Assembly (NCBI RefSeq): GCF_001425485.1
Contig: NZ_LMQW01000012.1
Coordinates: 628,102-684,783 of the forward strand
Length of the DNA: 56,682 nt
Reading direction: 5' to 3'
Origin: Aureimonas sp. Leaf427
GTDB taxonomy: Bacteria > Pseudomonadota > Alphaproteobacteria > Rhizobiales > Rhizobiaceae
The translations under genes and the position numbers were made by a program. Positions 17,606 through 25,646 of the stretch are shown here, in pieces; position 1 is the first letter of the stretch; every line of letters starts with the position of its first letter. The notes below the pieces were generated by a model. It had not been told where the DNA came from. It worked only from the letters and a program-made list of their open reading frames with translations, and did not search any database.

Positions 17606-18319
17606 ATGAGCCGCGCAAGCCGGGGCGAGGAGGGTGGCGCGCAGCCATCCTGGGTCGCGATCTACGAGGGGCTGCACAACGCCATCATCCGGCATCGCCT
17701 CGATCCCGGCGCCAAGCTCGTTGAGGACGAGATCGCCGAGGTCTACGGCCTCAGCCGGACGGTGGTGCGCGCCGCGCTGCAGGCGCTCGCGCGCGACGGC
17801 GTCGTGGTCATCCAGCGCCATCGCGGGGCGAGCGTCGCCCGGCCCTCGCCGGACGAGGCACGCGAGATCTTCGAGGCGCGCATCCTCGTCGAGCCGCGCA
17901 TCGCGGAGATGGCAGCGAGGCGCATGACGCCGGCGGACGGGGCGCGCCTTCGCGCCTGCCTCGACGCCGAGCATCTCGCGATCTCACAGGACAATCCGCG
18001 CGAAGCGGTGTTCCAGTCAGCCGAATTCCACCGGGTGATCGCGGGCCTTGCGGGCCATGCGGTGCTGGCCGGCATCCTGAACGACCTCCTCTCGCGCTCC
18101 TCGCTCGTCGTCGCGCTCTATTGGCGGCGGCCGGAGACGATCTGCGCGACGCATGCCCATCACGGCATCGTCGAGGCGCTGGAGGCGGGGGACGGCGCGA
18201 GGGCCGGCGCCTCCATGGCGCTGCATCTGGCCGATCTTCTGGCGGGCCTCGATCTCTCGGAGCGCCCGGTCCAGCGCTCCAGCCTCGCGGAGGCGATCGG
18301 CGGCGGGCTCGCGGACTGA
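17606..18319 (+). CDS. GntR-family transcriptional regulator (FCD subfamily)
   Basis: A 237-aa protein with an N-terminal winged helix (about 15-80; VEDEIAEVYGLSRTVVRAALQALARDGVV region) and an all-helical FCD effector domain (about 90-220) with the usual metal-binding Asp/His pattern (for example EFHRVI). The ATG at 17606 gives the normal length. It is divergent from the ABC transporter operon and is the likely local regulator of it. Confidence 0.9.
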   Translation: MSRASRGEEGGAQPSWVAIYEGLHNAIIRHRLDPGAKLVEDEIAEVYGLSRTVVRAALQALARDGVVVIQRHRGASVARPSPDEAREIFEARILVEPRIAEMAARRMTPADGARLRACLDAEHLAISQDNPREAVFQSAEFHRVIAGLAGHAVLAGILNDLLSRSSLVVALYWRRPETICATHAHHGIVEALEAGDGARAGASMALHLADLLAGLDLSERPVQRSSLAEAIGGGLAD

Positions 18320-18344
18320 CGGCCATCCGCCATCTTCGGTACAG

Positions 18345-18358
18345 AAGTGCATGCACTT
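18345..18358. promoter_or_regulatory. Palindromic operator candidate AAGTGCATGCACTT
   Basis: A perfect 14-bp palindrome 74 bp before the second gntR start. A near-identical site (one base different) occurs at 19641-19654 in the divergent promoter region of the binding-protein operon. This suggests an autoregulated GntR regulon. Confidence 0.6.
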
Positions 18359-18431
18359 TTCGATCCATCTTGTCGTTGCACGGCTACGAGATGGGAGGCT
18401 AGAAGGTGAGCGTTCCAGACGATCGAGGCGG

Positions 18432-19169
18432 ATGACGATGGCGAAGGTGAGAGGCGGGGCGGACAATGTCGGCGCGATCTGCCGCGCGATCCGCAGCGCC
18501 ATTCTCGAACGCGCCCTCGTGCCCGGCGACAAGCTGCCGGAGGATGCGCTGGGCGAGCGCTTCGGCGTCAGCCGGACGATCGCGCGCCATGCGCTGGGGC
18601 AGCTCGCGGCCGAGGGACTGGTCGAACTCCGTCGCAACCGGATCGCCGTCGTCGCCACCCCTTCCTTCGACGAAGCGCGCGACGATTTCGACATCCGCAT
18701 CGAGCTGGAGGGGCTCGTCGTCAAGGCGCTGGCGGGTCGGCTCTCGGAGGCCCAAATCGCGACGCTCGACGCCATGGTCGCGGCGGAGGAGGCCGCCCAT
18801 GGCGGGCCGGAGGCCCAGTCGCTGCGGCTCGCGACCGAGTTCCACGTCCGCCTCGCCGAGATGACGGAGAAGCCGGTTCTGGTGCGCTATGTCAGCGAGA
18901 TCGCCTATCGGTCCTGCCTCGCCCTCTCCACCTTCGGACGCCCGCATTCCTCCGAATGCGCGGTCGCCGAGCATCGCGGGCTGATCCAGGCGCTGGCGAC
19001 CGGCGGGGTCGAGAGCGCGACGGCGCTGATGGACGAGCATCTGGAAGCGGTCGCACGGCGCGCGCTCCTCGTCCCGGCGCAGAACCGGGGCCGCGATCTC
19101 ATGGACGTGCTCGCGCCCTATGCCGAGGCGGAGGCGCCGGTCGCCAAACGGCGCGCCGCAAAGGCTTGA
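18432..19169 (+). CDS. GntR-family transcriptional regulator (FCD subfamily), second copy
   Basis: A 245-aa protein with a winged helix (about 12-80; DALGERFGVSRTIARHALGQL region) and an FCD domain. It differs clearly from the GntR encoded just upstream, so this is not a recent duplication. The ATG at 18432 is chosen; Met3 at 18438 is also possible. A perfect palindrome lies upstream and recurs before the next transporter operon, which makes this gene the best candidate regulator of 19755-24093. Confidence 0.9.
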   Translation: MTMAKVRGGADNVGAICRAIRSAILERALVPGDKLPEDALGERFGVSRTIARHALGQLAAEGLVELRRNRIAVVATPSFDEARDDFDIRIELEGLVVKALAGRLSEAQIATLDAMVAAEEAAHGGPEAQSLRLATEFHVRLAEMTEKPVLVRYVSEIAYRSCLALSTFGRPHSSECAVAEHRGLIQALATGGVESATALMDEHLEAVARRALLVPAQNRGRDLMDVLAPYAEAEAPVAKRRAAKA

Positions 19170-19170
19170 C

Positions 19171-19589
19171 CTATTTGCGCAGGGCCGGCTCGAGGAGCCA
19201 TTCGGCGCTGTCGTTCCAGACGTCCATCTTCACGATCCGGCCGTCCCGCACCTCGAAGCGGTCGACATAGCGATTGCCGTCGAAGGGCGTGCCATCAGGC
19301 CATTCGCCGTAGAGATAGCCGGTGGAATAGACGACCGTCTCCGTCTCGCCCGGCGCCACGTCGAAGCGCAGCATGCGCTTCTTCACCCATCTGTAGCGGG
19401 CCGCGTTCACCGAGGTCGGCCCGCGCGGATGGTCGAAGACCCGACCGCCGGTGAAGGTGATCGTGCAGCCGGTGCCATGTAGGTCGCGGCGCGGTCGGGG
19501 TCCGGCACCATGGAGGCTTCCAGATAGTCGCGCACGAGCGCGGCGTCGGCGCTCGTCGTGGAGGTCGGGGAAGCGCCGTCGTCGCTCAT
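19171..19589 (-). pseudogene. NTF2-like (SnoaL-type) protein, frameshifted
   Basis: Two frames together encode one nuclear-transport-factor-2-like domain of about 138 aa: residues from MSDDGASPT to ATYMAP in one frame, then GCTITFTGGRVFDHP to the stop in another. The break is near 19478, where one base appears to be missing in the minus-strand sequence atggcaccggctgc. Each half is coherent and the join restores the typical family sequence, so this is either a recent frameshift or a base-call error. NTF2-like proteins are small binding or enzyme domains; the role is unknown. Confidence 0.75.
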
Positions 19590-19640
19590 CGTATTTATTC
19601 CTTTGCAAACCCGGGAAACAGTCATACAGTTTGCACGTCA

Positions 19641-19654
19641 AAGTGCATGCAGTT
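19641..19654. promoter_or_regulatory. Palindromic operator candidate AAGTGCATGCAGTT
   Basis: Differs from the perfect palindrome at 18345-18358 by one base. It lies in the 165-bp divergent region between the NTF2-like pseudogene and the amino-acid-type binding-protein gene, where one bound GntR dimer could control both. Confidence 0.6.
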
Positions 19655-19754
19655 TTTAGCGGCATGTCCTGATGATAAATTGTGCGTCTGCCTTCCTTTT
19701 CCCATCGGCCGGTCTCGTCCGGGCCCGCCGTCCCACAGCCTCCAGGAGAGCCCC

Positions 19755-20558
19755 ATGCGCCCGACCCTTCTCGCAGCCGCCGCCATCCTGGCCTTCGCCT
19801 CGTCAGCCGCCGGCATCGGAGCCGCCAGCGCCGAGATGCTGAGCGTCGGCGCCAATGTCGGCAACGTGCCCTGGGAGTTCCAGGATGCCAGCGGCGAGAC
19901 CGTCGGCTTCGAGGTGGAACTGGCCACCGAGGTTGCCAAGCGCATCGGCTTCGAGGGCGTCGCCATCGAGAACATTCCCTTCAACGGGCTCTTCTCGGCC
20001 GTTCAGTCCGGCCGCATCCAGGCCGCGATCTCCTCGATCACGATCACGCCGGAGCGCCTGAAGTCGGTCTCCTTCGCCCAGCCCTATTACGACAGCGACC
20101 AGTCGCTCTCCGCGCTCGCCGCCTCCGAGGTGAAGGGCCTGTCCACCCTGAAGGGCAAGGTGGTCGGCGTCGACACCGGTTCGACCGGCGACATCTACGC
20201 CACCGCCCATCAGGCCGAACTCGGCATTTCCGAGATCCGCCGCTTCGAGGGCCTGTCGCCCGCCATGCTCGATCTCGGAAACGGCGGCATCGACGGCTAT
20301 ATTTCCGACATTCCGGCCGTCGCCTACTACATCAAGGACAAGCCGCAGTTCGCCGTCGTCGAGCGCATCAAGACGGGCGAGCAGTATTCCATGATGTTCG
20401 CCAAGGATTCCGAGCTGACGGCCAAGGCGAGCGAGGCGATCACGGCGATGAAGAAGGAAGGCTTCATCTCCAAGCTTCACGAGACCTGGTTCGGCACCAA
20501 GCCGGAGGACACGACGAGCTCGGTCGCCGTCGCCGAGACGCCGAAGACCACGAACTGA
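19755..20558 (+). CDS. Amino-acid-type ABC transporter substrate-binding protein (SBP family 3)
   Basis: A 267-aa periplasmic protein with a Sec signal peptide (about 1-25, ending ...AASAE) and the family 3 fold: GANVGNVPWEF at the start of the mature domain, GFEVELATEVAKRIG, and the hinge ISSITITPERLKSVSFAQPYY. AGGAGAG lies just before the ATG. It is followed by one permease gene but no ATPase gene, so an ATPase encoded elsewhere must be used. Confidence 0.9.
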   Translation: MRPTLLAAAAILAFASSAAGIGAASAEMLSVGANVGNVPWEFQDASGETVGFEVELATEVAKRIGFEGVAIENIPFNGLFSAVQSGRIQAAISSITITPERLKSVSFAQPYYDSDQSLSALAASEVKGLSTLKGKVVGVDTGSTGDIYATAHQAELGISEIRRFEGLSPAMLDLGNGGIDGYISDIPAVAYYIKDKPQFAVVERIKTGEQYSMMFAKDSELTAKASEAITAMKKEGFISKLHETWFGTKPEDTTSSVAVAETPKTTN

Positions 20559-20594
20559 CCTTCGAGGCCATCCGGATCGGCCGAAAGCTGCCTT

Positions 20595-20694
20595 CTTCTC
20601 CCCTTCGGGGAGAAGGTCCGGCAGGGGATGAGGGGGCCGCGGCGCACACCCCTCATCCGGCCCTCCGGGCCACCTTCTCCCCAAAGGGGAGAAG
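20595..20694. repeat. Intergenic palindromic element, type B, between binding-protein and permease genes
   Basis: Two copies of the hairpin CTTCTCCCC-nnn-GGGGAGAAG (20595-20615 and 20674-20694) flank a further inverted pair (GGGGATGAGGGG and CCCCTCATCC). The outer arms match the palindromic repeats common in Rhizobiales. It fills the gap between the binding-protein and permease genes of one operon. Confidence 0.75.
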
Positions 20695-20726
20695 AATCGA
20701 CCGTGCGACGTCGCCCGAAAGCTCGA

Positions 20727-21401
20727 ATGGACATCGTCTCCACCTTCTTCAACGTCGAGGTGCTCTGGCGGTCGATGCCGCTGCTCCTCTCGGGCCTCTG
20801 GCGGACGATCCTTCTCGGCGTCCTCTCGATCGTGCTGGGGCTGACGTTCGGCGTCGCGCTGGCGCTCGTCCGGCTCTATGCGGCGCGGCCGCTGCGCTGG
20901 CTCGCCATCGCCTATATCGACGTGTTCCGCGCCCTGCCCGTGCTCGTCTGGCTGGTCATCGTCTACTACGCCTTTCCGTTTCTCGGCATCCGCTTCTCGC
21001 CCTTCGTCGCCGCCTGTTTCGCGCTCACCACCGTTTCGGCCGCCTATGCCGCGGAGATCGTGCGGGCGGGCATCGAGGCGATCCCGCGCGGACAGTTCGA
21101 GGCCGCGCAGGCGATCGGCCTGTCGCCGATCCTCGTCATGGCCAAGGTGGTCCTGCCGCAGGCGATCCGCATCGTGATCCCGCCGCTCACCGGCAATTCC
21201 ATCAACGTCATGAAGGACACCGCGCTCGCCTCGGTCGTCGCTTTGCCCGATCTCCTGAAACAGGCGACGCAGGCCCAGGCGCTGGCCGCCAATCCGACGC
21301 CGCTCATCGGGGCGGCCATCCTCTATCTCCTGCTTCTCCTGCCGCTCGTGCGCATCGTCTCGCGCTTCGAGACGGGCGGAAGCCGCCGCGGACGGGCCTG
21401 A
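20727..21401 (+). CDS. Amino-acid-type ABC transporter permease (HisMQ family)
   Basis: A 224-aa permease with five or so membrane helices and the polar-amino-acid-class signature: FRALPVLVWLVIVYY, then the EAA loop EIVRAGIEAIPRGQFEAAQAIGL. It pairs with the binding protein at 19755. The ATG at 20727 is preferred because the longer open frame runs back through the palindromic element. The downstream gene starts 57 bp on. Confidence 0.9.
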   Translation: MDIVSTFFNVEVLWRSMPLLLSGLWRTILLGVLSIVLGLTFGVALALVRLYAARPLRWLAIAYIDVFRALPVLVWLVIVYYAFPFLGIRFSPFVAACFALTTVSAAYAAEIVRAGIEAIPRGQFEAAQAIGLSPILVMAKVVLPQAIRIVIPPLTGNSINVMKDTALASVVALPDLLKQATQAQALAANPTPLIGAAILYLLLLLPLVRIVSRFETGGSRRGRA

Positions 21402-21457
21402 CGGCTCCGCCCCGCGTCTCGACTTGCCCCGCCTTCGCCCCGCCAAGGATCTCAGCC

Positions 21458-22678
21458 ATGACCGCTCTCGACGTCGATTTTGCGCGCAGCCAGTTTCCGG
21501 GCCTCTCCTCGCCATGGGCCTTCATGGACAATGCCGGCGGCAGCCAGGTCCTGCGCCGCGTCGCCGACCGCATGCACGAGCATCTCCTCAACGCCGCCGT
21601 GCAGACCGGGGCGAGCTACGCGCCGAGCCAGGAGACGACGCGCCGCGTCGGCGCCGCCCGCGAGGCCTTCGCGCGGTTCATGAACTGCGATCCCGGCGAG
21701 ATCGTCCTCGGGCCCTCGACGACGATCCTCCTGCGCTTCCTGTCGGAATCCATGACCGGGCGCCTCCAGCCCGGCGACGAGATCGTGCTGACCAATGTCG
21801 ACCACGAGGCCAATATCGGCCCCTGGCTGAAGCATGCGGCGCGGGGCGTCGTCATCAAATGGTGGCGCTGCGATCCCGAGACCTTCGAGCTCGACCTCGA
21901 GGAGCTGAAGCGGCTGATGACGCACAAGACCAAGCTCGTCTGCGTCACCCACGCCTCGAACATCCTCGGCACGATCAACCCGATCCCGGAGATCGCCGAC
22001 ATCGTGCACGCCGCCAATGCCGAGCTCTGCGTCGATGCCGTCGCCTATGCTCCGCACCGCGCGATCGACGTGAAGACCTTCGGCGCCGACTACTACGTGT
22101 TCAGCGTCTACAAGGTCTTCGGCCCGCATTTCGCCGTCATGGCCGGCTCGCGAGACAAGCTCCTGCAGCTCGACAACATCTACCACTACTTCTTCGACAA
22201 GAGCCGCGTGCCCCACAAGCTGGAGCCGGGCAATGCCAGTTATGAGTCGGCTTACGGTTCGATCGGCTCGGTCGACTATGTCGAGGAACTGGGTGCGCGC
22301 ACCGGTGCCCCCGCAGGAAGGGCGGCGATCGAGGCGGGGTTCGACGCCATCGCGACCCAAGAGGAAGCGCTGACGCGGCGGCTCATGGACTTCCTCGCCA
22401 GCCGCAACTCGGTCCGCGTGATCGGCCGGACCTCGGCCGCCGTCGAGGACCGGGTCTCCACCGTGTCCTTCACGGTCGGCCGAGAGAGTTCGCGCCGCAT
22501 CGTGGAGGCGGTGGACAAGGCCAAGGTCGGCATCCGCTACGGCGACTTCTACGCCAAGCGGATCGTCGAGGAGCACGGGCTCGGCGCGACGGACGGCGTC
22601 GTGCGCGTCTCGATGGTGCACTACAACACGACGGCCGAGGTCGACCGGCTGATCGCCGCCCTGGAGCCGAACCTTTGA
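21458..22678 (+). CDS. Class V aminotransferase / cysteine-desulfurase-like PLP enzyme (VC1184 type)
   Basis: A 406-aa fold type I PLP protein. It follows the VC1184-like subfamily pattern: FMDNAGGSQV near the N-terminus, DHEANIGPWLK, the substrate-side CVTHASNILGT, the PLP-ring aspartate in CVDAVAYAPHR, and the Schiff-base lysine in VYKVFGPH (about residue 225). The subfamily's reaction is not firmly known; desulfurase naming is by homology only. It lies between a permease and a hydantoinase, overlapping the latter by four bases, so a role in processing the ring-opened product is an inference. Confidence 0.82.
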   Translation: MTALDVDFARSQFPGLSSPWAFMDNAGGSQVLRRVADRMHEHLLNAAVQTGASYAPSQETTRRVGAAREAFARFMNCDPGEIVLGPSTTILLRFLSESMTGRLQPGDEIVLTNVDHEANIGPWLKHAARGVVIKWWRCDPETFELDLEELKRLMTHKTKLVCVTHASNILGTINPIPEIADIVHAANAELCVDAVAYAPHRAIDVKTFGADYYVFSVYKVFGPHFAVMAGSRDKLLQLDNIYHYFFDKSRVPHKLEPGNASYESAYGSIGSVDYVEELGARTGAPAGRAAIEAGFDAIATQEEALTRRLMDFLASRNSVRVIGRTSAAVEDRVSTVSFTVGRESSRRIVEAVDKAKVGIRYGDFYAKRIVEEHGLGATDGVVRVSMVHYNTTAEVDRLIAALEPNL

Positions 22679-24093
22679 AGGCACCCTACGACCTCGTCAT
22701 CGCCGGGGGCACGGTCGCGACGGCCTCGGACGTCTTTTCCGCCGACGTCGCCATCCGGGACGGCCGGATCGCCGCGCTCGGACACGATCTCGGCGCGGCC
22801 GCGCGCACGATCGACGCTTCCGGGCTCTACGTCCTTCCCGGCGGGATCGATCCGCACGTCCATCTCGCCCAGCCCTCCGGCGAAGGCATCGTCATGGCGG
22901 ACGGGTTCGAGAGCGGCACGCTGTCGGCGCTCTTCGGCGGCAACACGACCGTCATGCCCTTCTGCCTGCAGGAGAAGGGCCGCAGCCTGCGCGAGGCGCT
23001 GACCGCCTATCATGCGCTGGCGGAGGGAAACTGCTACACCGACGTCGCCTTCCACCTCATCGTCTCCGACCCCGCGCCGTCCGTGCTCGGGCAGGAGCTG
23101 CCGGCGCTGGTCGCCGACGGCTACACGTCCTTCAAGGTCTTCATGACCTACGAGGGCCTTCGCCTGAACGATGCCGAGATCCTCGGCGTGATGGACACGG
23201 CCCGGCGCACCGGCGCGCTCGTCATGGTTCATTGCGAGAACGAGGACGCGATCCGATACCTGATCGGGCGCCACGAGGCGGCCGGCGACGTGGCCCCCAG
23301 AGCCCACGCCACGACCCGGCCCGTCGCCGCCGAGCGCGAGGCGACGCATCGCGCCATGTCGCTGGCCGAGATCGTCGACGTTCCCGTCGTCATCGTCCAC
23401 GTCTCGAACGGACCCGCGATCGAGGAGATCCGCCGGGCCCGCGCGCGGGGCCGCAAGGTCGTCTCGGAGACCTGCCCGCAATATGTGATGCTCACTGCCG
23501 GCGATCTCGAGGGCATGGACTGGGAGGGCGCGAAGTTCGTGTGCTCGCCGCCGCCCCGCGACGCGGCCGCGCAGGACGCGTGCTGGACCGGCATCGAGGA
23601 CGGCACGTTCGACCTCTTCTCCTCCGACCACTGCCCCTTCCGATACGACGATCCGACGGGCAAGCTGAACCCGAAGGGCGCGGTGAACTTCCGGCACATT
23701 CCGAACGGCATTCCGGGCGTCGAGACGCGCCTGCCCATCCTCTTCTCGGAGGGCGTCGCCAAGGGCCGCATCGACATCCGGCGCTTCGTCGCGCTGACCG
23801 CCACCCATCCCGCCGGGATCTACGGCCTCTCGACCAAGGGCTCGATCGCCGTCGGCCTCGATGCCGACATCGCGATCTGGGACCCGAAGGCGGAGCGCAC
23901 GATCCGCCATGCCGACCTGCACGACGGCTCGGACTACACGCCCTACGAGGGCGTCGCCATCCGGGGATGGCCGGCGACGGTGATTCTCGGCGGCCGCGTC
24001 ATGATCGAGGAGGGCCGGCTCGTCGGCGCCAAGGGCGCCGGGCTCCACCGCGCCCGCGCCCTTTCCTCGCTGACCGCGCCGCGTCCGCTCTGA
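22675..24093 (+). CDS. Dihydropyrimidinase / hydantoinase
   Basis: A 472-aa amidohydrolase that opens cyclic amide rings (dihydropyrimidines, hydantoins). The dinuclear metal site is complete: His61 and His63 (DPHVHL), carboxylated Lys154 (TSFKVFM), His186 (MVHCEN), His242 (VHVSN) and Asp318 (SSDHCPF). It begins with TTG inside a TTGA overlap with the PLP-enzyme gene. An N-carbamoyl-amino-acid hydrolase, the usual next step, is not found in this window. Together with the racemase at 12123 this suggests hydantoin-like substrates. Confidence 0.9.
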   Translation: MKAPYDLVIAGGTVATASDVFSADVAIRDGRIAALGHDLGAAARTIDASGLYVLPGGIDPHVHLAQPSGEGIVMADGFESGTLSALFGGNTTVMPFCLQEKGRSLREALTAYHALAEGNCYTDVAFHLIVSDPAPSVLGQELPALVADGYTSFKVFMTYEGLRLNDAEILGVMDTARRTGALVMVHCENEDAIRYLIGRHEAAGDVAPRAHATTRPVAAEREATHRAMSLAEIVDVPVVIVHVSNGPAIEEIRRARARGRKVVSETCPQYVMLTAGDLEGMDWEGAKFVCSPPPRDAAAQDACWTGIEDGTFDLFSSDHCPFRYDDPTGKLNPKGAVNFRHIPNGIPGVETRLPILFSEGVAKGRIDIRRFVALTATHPAGIYGLSTKGSIAVGLDADIAIWDPKAERTIRHADLHDGSDYTPYEGVAIRGWPATVILGGRVMIEEGRLVGAKGAGLHRARALSSLTAPRPL

Positions 24094-24108
24094 CCGACCT
24101 TTGCGGGC

Positions 24109-25143
24109 TCAGCGGCCCGGCGGCGTCGGGGCGGCCGGGTCGATCAGCCCGTTCGATGTCAGCTCCGCCCAGAAGGCATCGGGAATGCGGGCCTCGATCG
24201 CGTCGAGATTCTGCCGGATCTGGGCCGGGGACACGCCGCCCGGAATGACGGCGGCGACGGCGGGATGAGCGAGCGGAAACTGGAGGGCGGCCGCCGGCAG
24301 CGGCACGCCGTGCCGGGCGCAGACGGACTCGATGCCGCGCACCTTCGCCTGCACGGCTTCCGGAGCTGCGTCGTAGCCGTAATTGGCGCCGCCGCCCGAG
24401 CCAGTGGCCAGAATGCCGGAGGCGAAGGGCGAGCCGATGATCACGCCGACGCCGCGCTCCACGCAGCCGGCCATGCCGCGATGGAGGCTATCCTGGTCGA
24501 GCAGCGTGTAGGGCATGGCCACCAGCACGAAATCGAGATCGACCCGGCGCGCCGTCGTCTCCAGCGAATGGCCGGTGTTGACGCCCATGCCGTAGGCCTT
24601 GATCTGCCCGTCCCGCTTCAGCTCCTCCAGCGCCTTGATGCCGCTCTCCTCCAGGCGGCGCGTGTTCGCCTCCAGGCGCTCCTCCTCGACCTGATAGCCG
24701 ATGTCGAGATCGTGGATGACGAGCGCATCGACCGTATCGAGGCCAAGCCGCATCAGCGACTGCTCGTAGGCGCGCATGAAGCCGTCGTAGGAATAGTCGA
24801 ACTCGACCTCGAAGTTCAGCCCGCCGGTCCAGGGCGCGCGGTCGAAGCTTGCGGGATCGCGCGGCCGGCGCAGGATGCGCCCGACCTTGGTGACGATCGC
24901 GAAGTCGCCGCGCGGCCGTGTGCGCAGGAAGCCGCCCAGCCGGTGTTCGGAGAGGCCGCGCCCATACCAGGGAGCCGTATCGAAGAAACGCACGCCCTCG
25001 TCCCAGGCGGCGCCGAGCGTCGCGTCGGCCTCCGCCTCGTCGAGCCGGGCGTAGAACTCGCCGAGATGGGCCGCGCCGAAGCCGAAGACGGGAATCTCGA
25101 GATCGCTCCGCCCGAGACGGCGGCGTTCCAACGTCTGACGCAT
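24109..25143 (-). CDS. Aldo/keto reductase, D-threo-aldose / L-fucose 1-dehydrogenase type
   Basis: A 344-aa NAD(P)-dependent oxidoreductase with the AKR tetrad Asp55, Tyr60 (FFDTAPWYG), Lys86 (VTKVGR) and His144 (VIHDLD). It resembles D-threo-aldose 1-dehydrogenase, which oxidises L-fucose and related sugars to lactones, more than other AKRs. It is divergent from a GntR gene and a mutarotase gene, and an SDR of the deoxyfuconate-dehydrogenase type lies at 29363; together these point to L-fucose-type deoxysugar oxidation. The inverted-repeat element begins 26 bp upstream of its start. Confidence 0.8.
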   Translation of the reverse strand: MRQTLERRRLGRSDLEIPVFGFGAAHLGEFYARLDEAEADATLGAAWDEGVRFFDTAPWYGRGLSEHRLGGFLRTRPRGDFAIVTKVGRILRRPRDPASFDRAPWTGGLNFEVEFDYSYDGFMRAYEQSLMRLGLDTVDALVIHDLDIGYQVEEERLEANTRRLEESGIKALEELKRDGQIKAYGMGVNTGHSLETTARRVDLDFVLVAMPYTLLDQDSLHRGMAGCVERGVGVIIGSPFASGILATGSGGGANYGYDAAPEAVQAKVRGIESVCARHGVPLPAAALQFPLAHPAVAAVIPGGVSPAQIRQNLDAIEARIPDAFWAELTSNGLIDPAAPTPPGR

Positions 25144-25169
25144 GCCGCGCTTCTCCGGCGAAAAGGTTA

Positions 25170-25436
25170 GAGGCTGTTATGAACCTTGGACAGGTGTTGT
25201 GTCGTGTCAGCGACGTTCAGACCGGTAGGAGGGTGGAACAGGCAAGACTATCCGTCTTGTCTGTTCTGCCCGACGCCCCGGATGACGTCGCTCACACGAC
25301 CCGAAGGGCCGCTCGTGTTGGGTCGCGGATGTGCGTCGCCCTCTTTGCCGGTAGCCCCGCTACCGGCGGCATCGGGCTCCTACCCCGCGACCCAACACGA
25401 ACGGCACAACACCTGTCCAAGGTTCATAACAGCCTC
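25170..25436. mobile_element. Transposase-less inverted-repeat element, copy 2 (longer)
   Basis: A 267-bp element with 32-bp perfect terminal inverted repeats (GAGGCTGTTATGAACCTTGG at the left end). It also holds an internal 15-bp inverted repeat (CGTGTTGGGTCGCGG at 25314-25328, complement at 25385-25399) and the hairpin CCGGTAGCCCCGCTACCGG. TA precedes it and TG follows, so a target duplication is imperfect. It carries about 95 bp that copy 1 (57-228) lacks. It sits inside the divergent promoter region of the sugar genes. Confidence 0.82.
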
Positions 25437-25469
25437 TGTGTTAAGCAGGTATCGGTATCAAACGAGTAT

Positions 25470-25480
25470 TTGTTTGACAA
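25470..25480. promoter_or_regulatory. GntR/FadR-type operator candidate TTGTTTGACAA
   Basis: Matches the general FadR-subfamily operator pattern T-N-G-T-N3-A-C-N-A. It overlaps a TTGACA hexamer that could be a -35 box, which would suit repression. It lies 34 bp inside from the mobile element and 167 bp before the GntR start. Confidence 0.5.
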
Positions 25481-25646
25481 CTTCCGAACCGAGGCCGACC
25501 CTCTTGATTCTCAGCGAACGAGGAGGCCCCACGGGAACCGACATGCTCAACGCCACGCCCGACCTTCCGTCCGGACCGCGCAGGATGCGCCGTCCCGAGC
25601 CGGTCGCATCGCCCGCCGAACGGCCGGCAGCGGGGGGAGCGAGGGC

